Shown here piece by piece: positions 50,080 to 58,680 of a stretch of DNA of 64,000 nt. The position numbers and the translations under genes are program-made. The stretch spans positions 1-64,000 of the forward strand of contig JAOASS010000013.1 in the NCBI GenBank assembly GCA_030158485.1, written 5' to 3'. Every line of letters begins with the position of its first letter. Position 1 is the stretch's first letter. The notes under the pieces were generated by a model, which was not told the DNA's origin, made no database searches, and saw nothing but the letters and a program-made list of their open reading frames with translations. This DNA comes from Pseudobdellovibrionaceae bacterium (GTDB lineage: Bacteria; Bdellovibrionota; Bdellovibrionia; Bdellovibrionales; Bdellovibrionaceae).

Positions 50080-51747
50080 CTAAAATGTCCACTCTTCTAC
50101 ATTCAGAGTTTCATAGTATAAATGTCCCGACAAACGAAAATTCTTTAAGCCCGCGGGAATAACTGCATTGTTGGCTCGATAATATAAGGGCAATACTGGA
50201 AGATCTTTTGCGTAAAGATTTAAAAGTTTCTTTCCTAAATCTGCACGTTTTTTACTATCTAATTCAGTTTCCAAACGATCAATTAAGCTATCGACTTCTT
50301 TGTTCTTGTAGCCCGTATAATTTTGGCCTGCTTTTGAATTGGCCACTGTTGGAATGCTTGTCGAATGAAGTACCGATCTGGGACTGTTATCGGGAATCGA
50401 AACCCAACTATAAAGAGCCAAATCAAAATTACGATCTCGAACAGTGTCCCCAAAGAAAACTCGTGCTGGTTCATTTTTGATATTGAGCTGAACACCAATG
50501 TTTCTCCACTGGTCTTGAATGTAAGTTTCGATATTATCATTCAGCTTCACTCCGGCAACTGCCATGATCGTCAAGCTCAGTTTTTTTCCATTTTTAACGC
50601 GGATACCATCAGCTCCTTTTTTCCAGCCAGCTTCGTCTAAAATTTTATTCGCCGTTCGAGGGCTGTATTCATACTTTTTCACTTGATCTGTGTACCAAGG
50701 GTCTTTTTCAGTTACAAAGTGAGCCGCAATTCGACCTTTGCCTTCCAAAAGAGAATCGATCATTTCTTTTTTATTCAAACCGTAAGCAAGGGCTTGCCTG
50801 ACTTGAATGTCAGATAAAATGGAATTGTCTAAATTAAAATCGATATGAGCATAAATCACACCATCTTCAAATACGACTTGATAGGGAATATTTTCTGATT
50901 TCACTTTTTTATCAAACACCACTGCTTGATCTAAGCTGAATCCACCTGCAGATGAAACCATATTGATACTTTGAGACCTTAAATTGGCTTCGAGTGTTCC
51001 TGTATTCGGAATTAATTTAATCACAATTTTTTTAAACTGAGGTCGCTGACCTTTAAATTGTGGGTTCACAGAAAAAATCACATGACTTCCCAACTTCACT
51101 TCAGAAATCACATAAGGCCCATTGTAAAGCCCCGGGTTTGTCGGATTTTTTGTGTACAAAGAATTTTGATCGTAGCCTTCAGCTTTTGAGGAATACTTTG
51201 CAAAGATTGGACCTTCTAAGTGTTCAGGCAAAGGGTCCGGAATATTGGCAAAATAATCAAATTTTGCTTTTACAAAAGTGATTGTGCACTTTTGAGGATT
51301 ATTTTTATCAGCCAAAACGCTTGTGATGTTTTCATATTTTTCACGATCTGGTATCGAAACATTTTTTCCCTTGCCCACTTTAACTGAAAATTCAATATCA
51401 CGGCAAGTGACAGGAACACCGTCACCCCACTGCATTTCAGGCCGTATTTCGATTACCATTTCAAGGCCTGGGCCTTTGGGTTTTAAAAGTTTATTTTTAA
51501 GAGTTGGAATTTCCTTAATCATTTGCGGCTTCCACTGCAAATCAGGAGTTAAAATAATCAACGGACGGTGGGCTAAATAGAGCATGTAACGAGTTGCCGC
51601 TTGTGAAGAAATCAGCGGATTTAAGTTTTCGAATTCAGCACCAATTCCGATATTCAAAGTATCCGTTCCCTTGTTTGATGCAGCTGTCGAAACACTTGCC
51701 AAGATGAGAACTAACGTCAGAGCCAATTTTTTGATGATATAAGCCAT
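50080..51747 (-). CDS. Peptide ABC transporter substrate-binding protein (SBP_bac_5)
   Basis: A 555-residue periplasmic binding protein of the DppA/OppA family. The ATG at 51747 follows a GGAGG Shine-Dalgarno and gives a signal peptide (IIKKLALTLVLILASVSTAA). Family blocks include FENLNPLISSQAATRYMLYL, WGDGVPVTCRDIEFSV, NGPYVISEVKLGSHVIF, VRQALAYGLNKKEMI and NILDEAGWKKGADGI. No permease or ATPase genes adjoin it, so it is an orphan binding protein. It delivers di- or oligopeptides, consistent with peptide feeding. Confidence 0.88.
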   Translation of the reverse strand: MAYIIKKLALTLVLILASVSTAASNKGTDTLNIGIGAEFENLNPLISSQAATRYMLYLAHRPLIILTPDLQWKPQMIKEIPTLKNKLLKPKGPGLEMVIEIRPEMQWGDGVPVTCRDIEFSVKVGKGKNVSIPDREKYENITSVLADKNNPQKCTITFVKAKFDYFANIPDPLPEHLEGPIFAKYSSKAEGYDQNSLYTKNPTNPGLYNGPYVISEVKLGSHVIFSVNPQFKGQRPQFKKIVIKLIPNTGTLEANLRSQSINMVSSAGGFSLDQAVVFDKKVKSENIPYQVVFEDGVIYAHIDFNLDNSILSDIQVRQALAYGLNKKEMIDSLLEGKGRIAAHFVTEKDPWYTDQVKKYEYSPRTANKILDEAGWKKGADGIRVKNGKKLSLTIMAVAGVKLNDNIETYIQDQWRNIGVQLNIKNEPARVFFGDTVRDRNFDLALYSWVSIPDNSPRSVLHSTSIPTVANSKAGQNYTGYKNKEVDSLIDRLETELDSKKRADLGKKLLNLYAKDLPVLPLYYRANNAVIPAGLKNFRLSGHLYYETLNVEEWTF

Positions 51748-51863
51748 GAAGCCTCCAGGGAAAGGATCAGACACTGAAGACTTTCTGTTGCCAAGCACTT
51801 TACTTGTTGCTGCACCGTAACTATTGCCTATACAAAAACTTGAAGCTCGAATAAAACTGGCGC

Positions 51864-53396
51864 ATGACGCAGACCAAATCTCAGATTCGCAACGACTCAG
51901 CACCATGGGGCCTCCACTGGTTCAGACGCGACCTCCGAATTGCTGGTAACGAAGCCCTTCGCACTAACTGGAAAAAAAGTAACGGCCGCACACTTGGTTT
52001 TTTTTGTTTTGATTCAACTTTTCTTTCCCGATCAGACTTCTCCCACAACCGATTTGCTTTCTTTTTAGACAGCTTAGTTTCGCTTAAAAAAGAGCTCCAA
52101 GCTCAAGGCGGGGATCTTCTTGTTGTGGACTGCTCCCCACTAGAAGCTTTCGCAAAATTAATTCAATTTTGCGAAAAAGACGGCCAACAGAAACCCCACT
52201 TCGTCTCCTGGAACAGAGACTACGAACCTTTCGCTCGAAATCGGGATGAACAAGTCAAAAACTATTTAGACAGTCAAAATATCGACATTTCGACCCATCG
52301 TGATCATTTACTTTTTGAACCTTACGAAATTTTGAAAAGTGAAAAAATAACCGACTTTTACCAAATCTACTCGCCTTACGCCAGAAAATGGTTTTCACAA
52401 CTTACTCAAACTCTGGGCCAAGACCGAATCAAACAGCAAAAAAAAGCGAATGAGTACTACCATAACCTTGAAAATAAAAAATTAGACCAAAATTTTAAAC
52501 TGACATGGAAATCTTTTTTAGAAAATACTTTTTTCCCATTTCCAGATGCTCTTGAAAAATTTAGGTCTGCAAATAACAAAAATGTCACGATTGAAATTCC
52601 CCCAGCCGGATCCCTTGTGGCTTTTCGACAAATGCAAGATTTCAAAAATAAAATCGAAAATTATCAAGACAAACGTGATTTTCCAGCCAGCCCAGGCACT
52701 TCAAGACTTTCAATTTATTTAAAAAACGGCAGTCTTGTGTCGACGCAAATTCTTTCTGAACTTAAGCTTGATCAAATGACTTGGGAACCCAAAGGAAGTG
52801 CTAATCAATTCGTAAAAGAAATTGCCTGGCGGGAATTTTATTATTCAATACTTTTCCATCGACCTGATGTTGAAAAAACAAGTTTTAATCTCCAGTACGC
52901 TCAGCTTAAGTGGCAAAATGACGAAAATCTTTTTAAACGATGGCAAGAAGGAACAACGGGATTTCCTATTGTTGACGCTGGTATGCGGGAACTCTTGCAA
53001 ACAGGATGGATGCATAACCGCGTGCGAATGATTGTCGCTTCTTTTCTAACAAAAGATCTTTTGATCGATTGGAAGTGGGGTGAAAATCATTTCATGAAAC
53101 ACTTACTTGATGGTGACTTGGCTCCGAATAACGGTGGCTGGCAGTGGGCTGCGTCTACTGGATGCGATCCTCAACCTTACTTCAGAATTTTTAATCCTTG
53201 GCTTCAAAGTGAAAAATTTGACCCTGACGGACAGTATATTAAAAAATATATTCCTGAATTAAAACATGTCCCAGCCAAAGCTCTTCATGATCCTGAAGGC
53301 AGTCGTTCCGCATTCAAGTACCCGCTACCTATTGTTGATCATAAAGCACAAAAAGAAAAAGCTTTGGCTCTTTATAAAACCTCAAGGACAAGTTAA
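51864..53396 (+). CDS. phrB: Deoxyribodipyrimidine photolyase / cryptochrome
   Basis: A 510-residue flavoprotein that repairs cyclobutane pyrimidine dimers with blue light. The N-terminal antenna domain opens LHWFRRDLRIAGNEAL; the FAD-binding helical domain shows RLSIYLKNGSL, EIAWREFYYSILFHRP, GFPIVDAGMRELLQTGWMHNR and WQWAASTGCDPQPYFRIFNP (outline), all class I photolyase signatures. Length is typical (470-510). It is divergent from the peptide-binding protein and followed by a small membrane protein 3 bp away. Confidence 0.93.
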   Translation: MTQTKSQIRNDSAPWGLHWFRRDLRIAGNEALRTNWKKSNGRTLGFFCFDSTFLSRSDFSHNRFAFFLDSLVSLKKELQAQGGDLLVVDCSPLEAFAKLIQFCEKDGQQKPHFVSWNRDYEPFARNRDEQVKNYLDSQNIDISTHRDHLLFEPYEILKSEKITDFYQIYSPYARKWFSQLTQTLGQDRIKQQKKANEYYHNLENKKLDQNFKLTWKSFLENTFFPFPDALEKFRSANNKNVTIEIPPAGSLVAFRQMQDFKNKIENYQDKRDFPASPGTSRLSIYLKNGSLVSTQILSELKLDQMTWEPKGSANQFVKEIAWREFYYSILFHRPDVEKTSFNLQYAQLKWQNDENLFKRWQEGTTGFPIVDAGMRELLQTGWMHNRVRMIVASFLTKDLLIDWKWGENHFMKHLLDGDLAPNNGGWQWAASTGCDPQPYFRIFNPWLQSEKFDPDGQYIKKYIPELKHVPAKALHDPEGSRSAFKYPLPIVDHKAQKEKALALYKTSRTS

Positions 53397-53399
53397 TCG

Positions 53400-53840
53400 A
53401 TGATTCATGAACTGATTGTCATTCAAAGCTTTTCTTGTTTTTTTATGACGGGTTTGATCTGGTTGATTCAAATTGTTCACTATCCCAGTTTTTTATTCGT
53501 TGAACCAGCCCGCTTTATTGAATTTGAAACTTTTCACTCAAAAAAAATCAGCTTGATTGTGATTCCGATCATGCTAACTGAACTGGCCACAGCCTTACTT
53601 CTGATACTTCACAAGCAAGAATTTGTTTTCATCATAAACTTGATTCTTCTTGCTTGCATTTGGCTTTCAACATTTTTCTTAAGTGTTCCGTTGCATAATA
53701 AACTGATGAGTTCTTCTAACGGAACACTTGATGTGGGTTCCATTCAAAAATTAATTCTCACAAATTGGCCCCGTACAATTTTATGGACAATAAGATCTTT
53801 TCTTTGGCTGGGGCTGCTTCTGCTTCCTACTTTCGTCTAG
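53400..53840 (+). CDS. Small four-helix membrane protein, photolyase-linked
   Basis: A 146-residue protein with four membrane segments (about residues 8-28, 52-72, 78-98, 122-143). Conserved-looking polar positions in membrane or loop context include IQIVHYPSF, FETFHSKK and SVPLHNKL, a set of histidines that could bind metal or haem. It starts 3 bp after phrB, so it is probably co-transcribed with it. Function unknown. Confidence 0.7.
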   Translation: MIHELIVIQSFSCFFMTGLIWLIQIVHYPSFLFVEPARFIEFETFHSKKISLIVIPIMLTELATALLLILHKQEFVFIINLILLACIWLSTFFLSVPLHNKLMSSSNGTLDVGSIQKLILTNWPRTILWTIRSFLWLGLLLLPTFV

Positions 53841-53958
53841 AAGCGAAATAATTTAAACCAATTTCACAACTTTAAATAACCCGCTAAGGCTTTCTGGCAT
53901 TAAGTTCTAAGCCTATTCGTCCGAACCGTTTCCTAACTCATCCGAGAAAGGAATTCCG

Positions 53959-54798
53959 GTGTTTAAATCAGCTCCATTCAATTCTTTTTTATCATTTTTA
54001 CCCACACTTGTTATTCCATTCTTTTTGATGGCTTGCAGTCCTGGTCAAATCAACAAATTACCAGATGACCCTGATCATGAACCCCTGATTCAACCAGTTC
54101 CAGGACGCGATGAAGGCTCCGTGGATCTTCCTTCAAAAGAAGAGAATTTAATTCCACCAGACTTTGAAACAACAATGCCCTTAACTGAAAAACAAAAAAT
54201 ATTAGCTCAATATGATGACATCGATCCAGATCGCATCGTCCCGACAAAAGCTCTTGAGAAAGCTTTACTGTATTTTCATGAAAATAAATTTAATTTGAAA
54301 AATACTGATGTTATTTCAATTATTGATTTTAAACAAAGTTCACAAAATAAACGATGGTATTTTATCAATATGTTAACAGGACAAGTTTGGAACATACATG
54401 TGGCCCATGGAAAAGGTTCGGATACGAATCACGACGGTTTAGCAGAAAAAATGAGTAATATCTCGGGCTCAAATGCCAGCTCGATTGGATTTTATAAGAC
54501 AGCAGAAACTTACCAAGGAAAGCATGGCTATTCACTCAGACTTGATGGTTTATCTGAAACAAATTCGAAAGCCAGAGCTCGAGCTATTGTGGTCCACGGG
54601 GCTGATTACGTTCAAGATCGAGAAGTCATTCAAGGTCGAAGTTGGGGCTGTCCAGCCGTTTCTCAAAAAAATTATAAAAAAGTGATTGATCTGATTAAAG
54701 GGGGCAGTCTGATTTTAGCAGTCGGCCAAGACCTAAATAAATCTTTGAATGACAATCAAAAAAGTCATTTAAGTTACAACGCCGTCGGTGGATTTTGA
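53959..54798 (+). CDS. L,D-transpeptidase-like (YkuD_2) catalytic-domain lipoprotein
   Basis: A 279-residue protein starting at a GTG. A lipoprotein signal (FLSFLPTLVIPFFLMAC) is followed by an acidic Pro-rich linker, then the YkuD_2 domain: YFINMLTGQVWNIHVAHGKGSD, IVVHGADYV (catalytic His) and GRSWGCPAVSQ (catalytic Cys). Such enzymes form or cut L,D-cross-links in peptidoglycan or attach lipoproteins. Bdellovibrio encodes many L,D-transpeptidases used in remodelling prey wall, so a similar role is possible (inference). Convergent with the next gene, 25-bp overlap. Confidence 0.87.
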   Translation: MFKSAPFNSFLSFLPTLVIPFFLMACSPGQINKLPDDPDHEPLIQPVPGRDEGSVDLPSKEENLIPPDFETTMPLTEKQKILAQYDDIDPDRIVPTKALEKALLYFHENKFNLKNTDVISIIDFKQSSQNKRWYFINMLTGQVWNIHVAHGKGSDTNHDGLAEKMSNISGSNASSIGFYKTAETYQGKHGYSLRLDGLSETNSKARARAIVVHGADYVQDREVIQGRSWGCPAVSQKNYKKVIDLIKGGSLILAVGQDLNKSLNDNQKSHLSYNAVGGF

Positions 54799-55484
54799 GA
54801 ATAACGAATCACAACCTGCTGCTTTTCGTCTTTTGCAGTGCTTAAATTTGAAAGTCCACGGAATTCCAGAAGTCCGCGGTTTTTCCTATCATACTGAACA
54901 TATATAGGATCGGCAAAAGCTTTTAAAAAGACAGAAGCAATTTGAATTTTAAATTCAACAGTTGCGCTATTTTCTTCAGGTGCCTTTTTTCGAGCCGCTT
55001 GAAATTTAAAGAAATCTAAAAGGGGAATCACAACAAAAGAAACTTTTTTATTTTGACCCGATGCTAAATCATCGAAGTACTTCAAAATAAAATTATTAAA
55101 CCCCTGCCCTGCTACAAAGCTGGAATCAGTTCCTACAACTTTTTCTTCTTTTTTATTTCCTTCAATAAAAATAGCGATGCGCGCTTGATCCCCTTGCAAA
55201 ATAAGAGTTTCTTTTCGTTTTAACCGATTGTCATTGAGTTCACTGTCGGGAACAAATAAATTTGATTTAAATTCTGATTTCATGTTTGCAAATTCTTTTA
55301 AATTTAAATCGAGATATTTTGTTTCGACTAATTGATTGTAGCCATTGACATCTAAAGTCACCTGGTGAATTTCGTGATAAAGAAGATTTTTTCCAGTTTG
55401 ATCATAAGCTTGACCGTAAAGCTTATTCACTTGGGCCCGTGAATTCATTGAAAATATTAAAACAAGTAAAAATGTGAGTTTCAT
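54774..55484 (-). CDS. Secreted protein, unknown function
   Basis: A 236-residue exported protein (signal peptide KLTFLLVLIFSMNSRA). The mature part, beginning QVNKLYGQAYDQTGKNLLYH, is predicted beta-rich and has no cysteine pattern. Sequence such as LLYHEIHQVTLD and RGLLEFRGLSN suggests it reads like hypothetical proteins next to DUF2878 genes that process lipid- or carotenoid-type substrates, but this is weak. It overlaps the DUF2878 gene by 4 bp, so they form an operon. Confidence 0.65.
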   Translation of the reverse strand: MKLTFLLVLIFSMNSRAQVNKLYGQAYDQTGKNLLYHEIHQVTLDVNGYNQLVETKYLDLNLKEFANMKSEFKSNLFVPDSELNDNRLKRKETLILQGDQARIAIFIEGNKKEEKVVGTDSSFVAGQGFNNFILKYFDDLASGQNKKVSFVVIPLLDFFKFQAARKKAPEENSATVEFKIQIASVFLKAFADPIYVQYDRKNRGLLEFRGLSNLSTAKDEKQQVVIRYSQNPPTAL

Positions 55485-55990
55485 ATTTTATTCCTTTTAT
55501 CAAGACCGTACAAAATGAAGAACAACAAAGCCCAAAATAAACCGTGAAGAGAATAATAAAATAACAAAGGCTCTGAATATTTCAAAACTCCGATTTTTTC
55601 GCCGGCCCAATAAGACAGAGGACCGAATAATGCGGCTAATGGCAATCCCAAAAAGGGCTTCTTGATTATTTTTTCTAATGAATAGGGCACACAGCTCACA
55701 AAACCCCACCACATACCAAATAGCCAAAAAGTTTCAGTCAAAGTCTTATGTTTCAGAGTAAATAAAATATTTTCAAAAATATAAAAATCAATTAGATATC
55801 CGCTGATTGCAAAAGACAGCATCATTTTAAAATCTCGCCCTTTATTTTCACTTACAAAGTAAAAATGCAAAACCGAATACAAAATAAAATTAGCGACGAC
55901 TCCTAAAATGTTTTCAGAGTGAGCGCAGATAAAATAAATCCACCAACTGATATGAAATAAAATAATATTTAAAAACTGTTTATTTTTCAT
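55481..55990 (-). CDS. DUF2878 family membrane protein
   Basis: A 169-residue protein with about five membrane helices. The DUF2878 hallmarks are the N-terminal FHISWWIYFICA and the segment LAALFGPLSYWAGEKIGVL. The ATG at 55990 is preferred to an in-frame TTG 9 bases upstream. It is coupled to the downstream exported protein gene (4-bp overlap). Biochemical role of the family is not known. Confidence 0.8.
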   Translation of the reverse strand: MKNKQFLNIILFHISWWIYFICAHSENILGVVANFILYSVLHFYFVSENKGRDFKMMLSFAISGYLIDFYIFENILFTLKHKTLTETFWLFGMWWGFVSCVPYSLEKIIKKPFLGLPLAALFGPLSYWAGEKIGVLKYSEPLLFYYSLHGLFWALLFFILYGLDKRNKI

Positions 55991-56223
55991 TGAACTCAAA
56001 GCCTGTGTTTTTTATTAATTTTTCTTATCATTCCAGATTAAAAGCCTAAACTGTAAAATGACATCATTCAACGCCACAAGCCAACGCAGACAGTTATATT
56101 TAAGCTCGCGGTCTTCGCCTCAGCTTTAACTGAAGTGACGTCCCAAAAAAATTGAAAAAATATACTTTGGTCAAGCTTGCTTATTGAGGCTGACGATTCA
56201 TTCTCTTAGTAGGAGGTACAGTT

Positions 56224-56619
56224 ATGGAAATAAGTGAAATGACAATGTCCTATCAAGGTTTTCAGCCATCCGATTTTACAAGAAGCTACTTAGAACAGAC
56301 AATGGCTGAACTCTACAACGAGTCTCCCAATGGTTCATTCTTTCAAGCTGCTTTCAGCCGCCAGAACCATATTTTCAAAGCGCGAATCAGAATTAATTCT
56401 GCAAACGGCCATTTTTTTGCAGTTGCTTCAGGCAAAAAGCTGAAGGATGTGACTCATAAAGTTGCTTTTCAAATTAGAAAGCAATTAGGCAAGTGGAAAT
56501 CATTACGTTTTAATAAACGTCTGGCAAAACAATCTTTTACAGAACTGATAAATGAACTTAAAAAAGAAAGTCAGAGCCTTCAAGAATCGAATAATCAATT
56601 TTCCGCGAACGCTTCCTGA
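56224..56619 (+). CDS. HPF/RaiA-like ribosome-associated protein
   Basis: A 131-residue protein preceded by a very strong TAGGAGGT Shine-Dalgarno. It matches short hibernation-promoting-factor-like proteins of this lineage: MSYQGFQPSDFTRSYLEQTM, FKARIRINSANGHFFAVASG and DVTHKVAFQIRKQLGKWKS, fitting the beta-alpha-beta-beta-beta-alpha fold that binds the decoding centre of idle ribosomes. Basic C-terminal region. Family call is by pattern; confirmation would need a profile search. Confidence 0.65.
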   Translation: MEISEMTMSYQGFQPSDFTRSYLEQTMAELYNESPNGSFFQAAFSRQNHIFKARIRINSANGHFFAVASGKKLKDVTHKVAFQIRKQLGKWKSLRFNKRLAKQSFTELINELKKESQSLQESNNQFSANAS

Positions 56620-56640
56620 ATAGAAGCGGCACTGGATTTA

Positions 56641-57732
56641 TTAATTTTCAACTGGTTTTGGGTAAACTCGAATAACGGCTCGAACCGGTCGATGATCTGA
56701 AGGAAGTCTTTCCCGATCTTTAAATGTTTGAGGATCGGGAATGATTTCTCCGTTGGCTTTTGTATACTGGACAACTTCAGCCTCTATCACAGAAAGATTG
56801 CCTGCAACTCGGATGTCATCCATTTGTCGTGCCGACTTCCCGTTGGGTCCGAAGTAAAAATGCGTGACACGATTATTCTCGTCGAAAATTTTTCCAGGTA
56901 TGGAATCAAAAACACTCTTTAAAACTTCTCTAATTGAATCCATTTCGGCAGCTCTGATAACATCTGTATTAAAGTCACCACCTAAAATAATGGGAATATC
57001 TTGTCCATATTTCTCTCGAAGTTCTTCAATAATTTTTTTGACACCTATTTCGTACTGGGCTGTTCGGTACCGAGTACTTTCTTTGTCTCCGGGATTATCA
57101 CGTTTTGATTTGGCATGATTACCTATTACCAGTAAAATTGGTTTTTCATCACCAGGCCGAGTCAAACTCAGAACAGGCAAATCCCTTGAAAAAAGGGGGT
57201 ACTCGGTTTTTGTTTTTGGATCAACCCAAATACGATCTTTATAAGAAGTCAGTTTAAATTTGAACCCTAAATCTTTCTTCACACCAATTGTAATGTTGAT
57301 TCCACGATTACTATTTCCTTCTTTTAAAAACATATAGTAATCATTTTGAAGTCCATTTGTTGCCAGATTCATTAAATCCCGAGCATCTTCATCTTTATGA
57401 ATTTCAGATCCTATAAAAATATCGGGATCATTTTCTTTAATTATTTCCCTTTGCCAATCCAATTGAGCTGTGGCTTTGAATCTAAACTTTTTATCTTTTG
57501 TCAGAATCTTTGCGTCGCCTCGACGATCTGCGGATTCCTTAATAAAATCATCTTTTAAATTAAAAATAAGGACTTTAAGATCAAGAGGATTTTGGGTGAA
57601 AGCTCGTCCCACACCTAATTGAACACGGCACGACTGAGCCGCACTTGCCGACTGACTAATAACTAGACAGATCGACAGTATTTGCAGGCAAAGTACCAAC
57701 TGAGCAGTTTTAAAAACGTGTTTACGCAACAT
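56641..57732 (-). CDS. Exported endonuclease/exonuclease/phosphatase (EEP) family protein
   Basis: A 363-residue metal-dependent phosphoesterase. The ATG at 57732 after a GAGG gives a signal peptide (LVLCLQILSICLVISQSASAA); longer frames upstream overlap the methyltransferase gene. Motifs: FNLKDD, IFIGSEIHKDED (metal Glu), GNHAKS (His), ILGGDFNTDV (Asp and Asn) and PSDHRPVRAV (catalytic Asp-His). It may be a secreted nuclease or sphingomyelinase-type phosphodiesterase; the ILGGDFNTDVIR context suggests a DNase I-like fold without telling the substrate. Confidence 0.85.
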   Translation of the reverse strand: MLRKHVFKTAQLVLCLQILSICLVISQSASAAQSCRVQLGVGRAFTQNPLDLKVLIFNLKDDFIKESADRRGDAKILTKDKKFRFKATAQLDWQREIIKENDPDIFIGSEIHKDEDARDLMNLATNGLQNDYYMFLKEGNSNRGINITIGVKKDLGFKFKLTSYKDRIWVDPKTKTEYPLFSRDLPVLSLTRPGDEKPILLVIGNHAKSKRDNPGDKESTRYRTAQYEIGVKKIIEELREKYGQDIPIILGGDFNTDVIRAAEMDSIREVLKSVFDSIPGKIFDENNRVTHFYFGPNGKSARQMDDIRVAGNLSVIEAEVVQYTKANGEIIPDPQTFKDRERLPSDHRPVRAVIRVYPKPVEN

Positions 57733-57814
57733 AGGGGACCTCAACTTGTAATAAACGTACTTCTCATAAGATAATCTGCAAATAGACTGCCCGAAAATAG
57801 GCGTCGAATGTGTA

Positions 57815-58453
57815 TCAGGCTTTGAATACAATATATTTTTCAAAAACTTCCAGATGAGAAAACTCAAATTTGGTTTTGATATAACGAAGACTTTTGATGT
57901 TATAGAAGCTGACATGGGAGGGGTCCCGTTGATAATACCATTGGGTAAAATCTTGAACCTGATCCGTCAGTGACGTCTTGATATAAAGTTGCCCCTCTGG
58001 CTTCAACAGCAAACGTAATTTTTTAAACTCTTGATCAGGATTAAAAAAGTGCTCCACTACTTCTGTGCAAGTCACATAATCATATTGATTCAAGAGTAAG
58101 TGCTCTAAAGGAAAGAAAAAGGGGTCATAATCCACAATTTGATAAGATTGTTTTTTTAAGAGGTGTGAAATCACAGATGAAGGGCCGCAACCGAAATCCA
58201 TTCCCTGCTGTTCTGGCGTATGATTTTTTAAAATAGCTTCTACAATGGGCCTCAAGAAGTTTTGGTAGTCTAAGTCGGTCACGTTATTTTGATGAAGCTC
58301 ATAGCGAGCTCTTTCGGCTTGTAAGGAAAGACGATTTTCAGGACTTCTAAAAAATAAACCGCAGCCATTGCAGCGACAAAAAATGTGTGAATTTTCATTT
58401 TGATAAAAATCTTGGACTGTTATCGTCTGAAGACAAAGCAAACACTGGCGCAT
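57815..58453 (-). CDS. Class I SAM methyltransferase with N-terminal Cys-rich segment
   Basis: A 212-residue protein. The N-terminus has two CxxC pairs (QCLLC and CRCNGC) like a zinc ribbon, followed by a Methyltransf_23 domain: MDFGCGPSSVISHLLKK (motif I), YDYVTCTEVVEHF (motif IV) and LKPEGQLYIKTSL, ending with DPSHVSFYN, a conserved loop of this subgroup. Substrate unknown; related proteins methylate hydroxybenzoate-like or protein substrates. Confidence 0.83.
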   Translation of the reverse strand: MRQCLLCLQTITVQDFYQNENSHIFCRCNGCGLFFRSPENRLSLQAERARYELHQNNVTDLDYQNFLRPIVEAILKNHTPEQQGMDFGCGPSSVISHLLKKQSYQIVDYDPFFFPLEHLLLNQYDYVTCTEVVEHFFNPDQEFKKLRLLLKPEGQLYIKTSLTDQVQDFTQWYYQRDPSHVSFYNIKSLRYIKTKFEFSHLEVFEKYIVFKA

Positions 58454-58680
58454 GGGGTCAGCCGATTCCTAGTTAAGATTGTTAAGAAGCTTTTACAATT
58501 CCTAACATTCTAACACTTGCATTTCTAGGGGTTTTTTCCGTAATGTAAGTTGATTTATGAAAATTTCCAAGAGTGATCCCTGATCTATTCTTGAAGAGAT
58601 TTTCTAGAAGCTTTCAAACAATAAATAAAATTTCCCTGAGTCTCTGATTCAGTTCGAGATTTTAACGAAAGGATTTTTTA

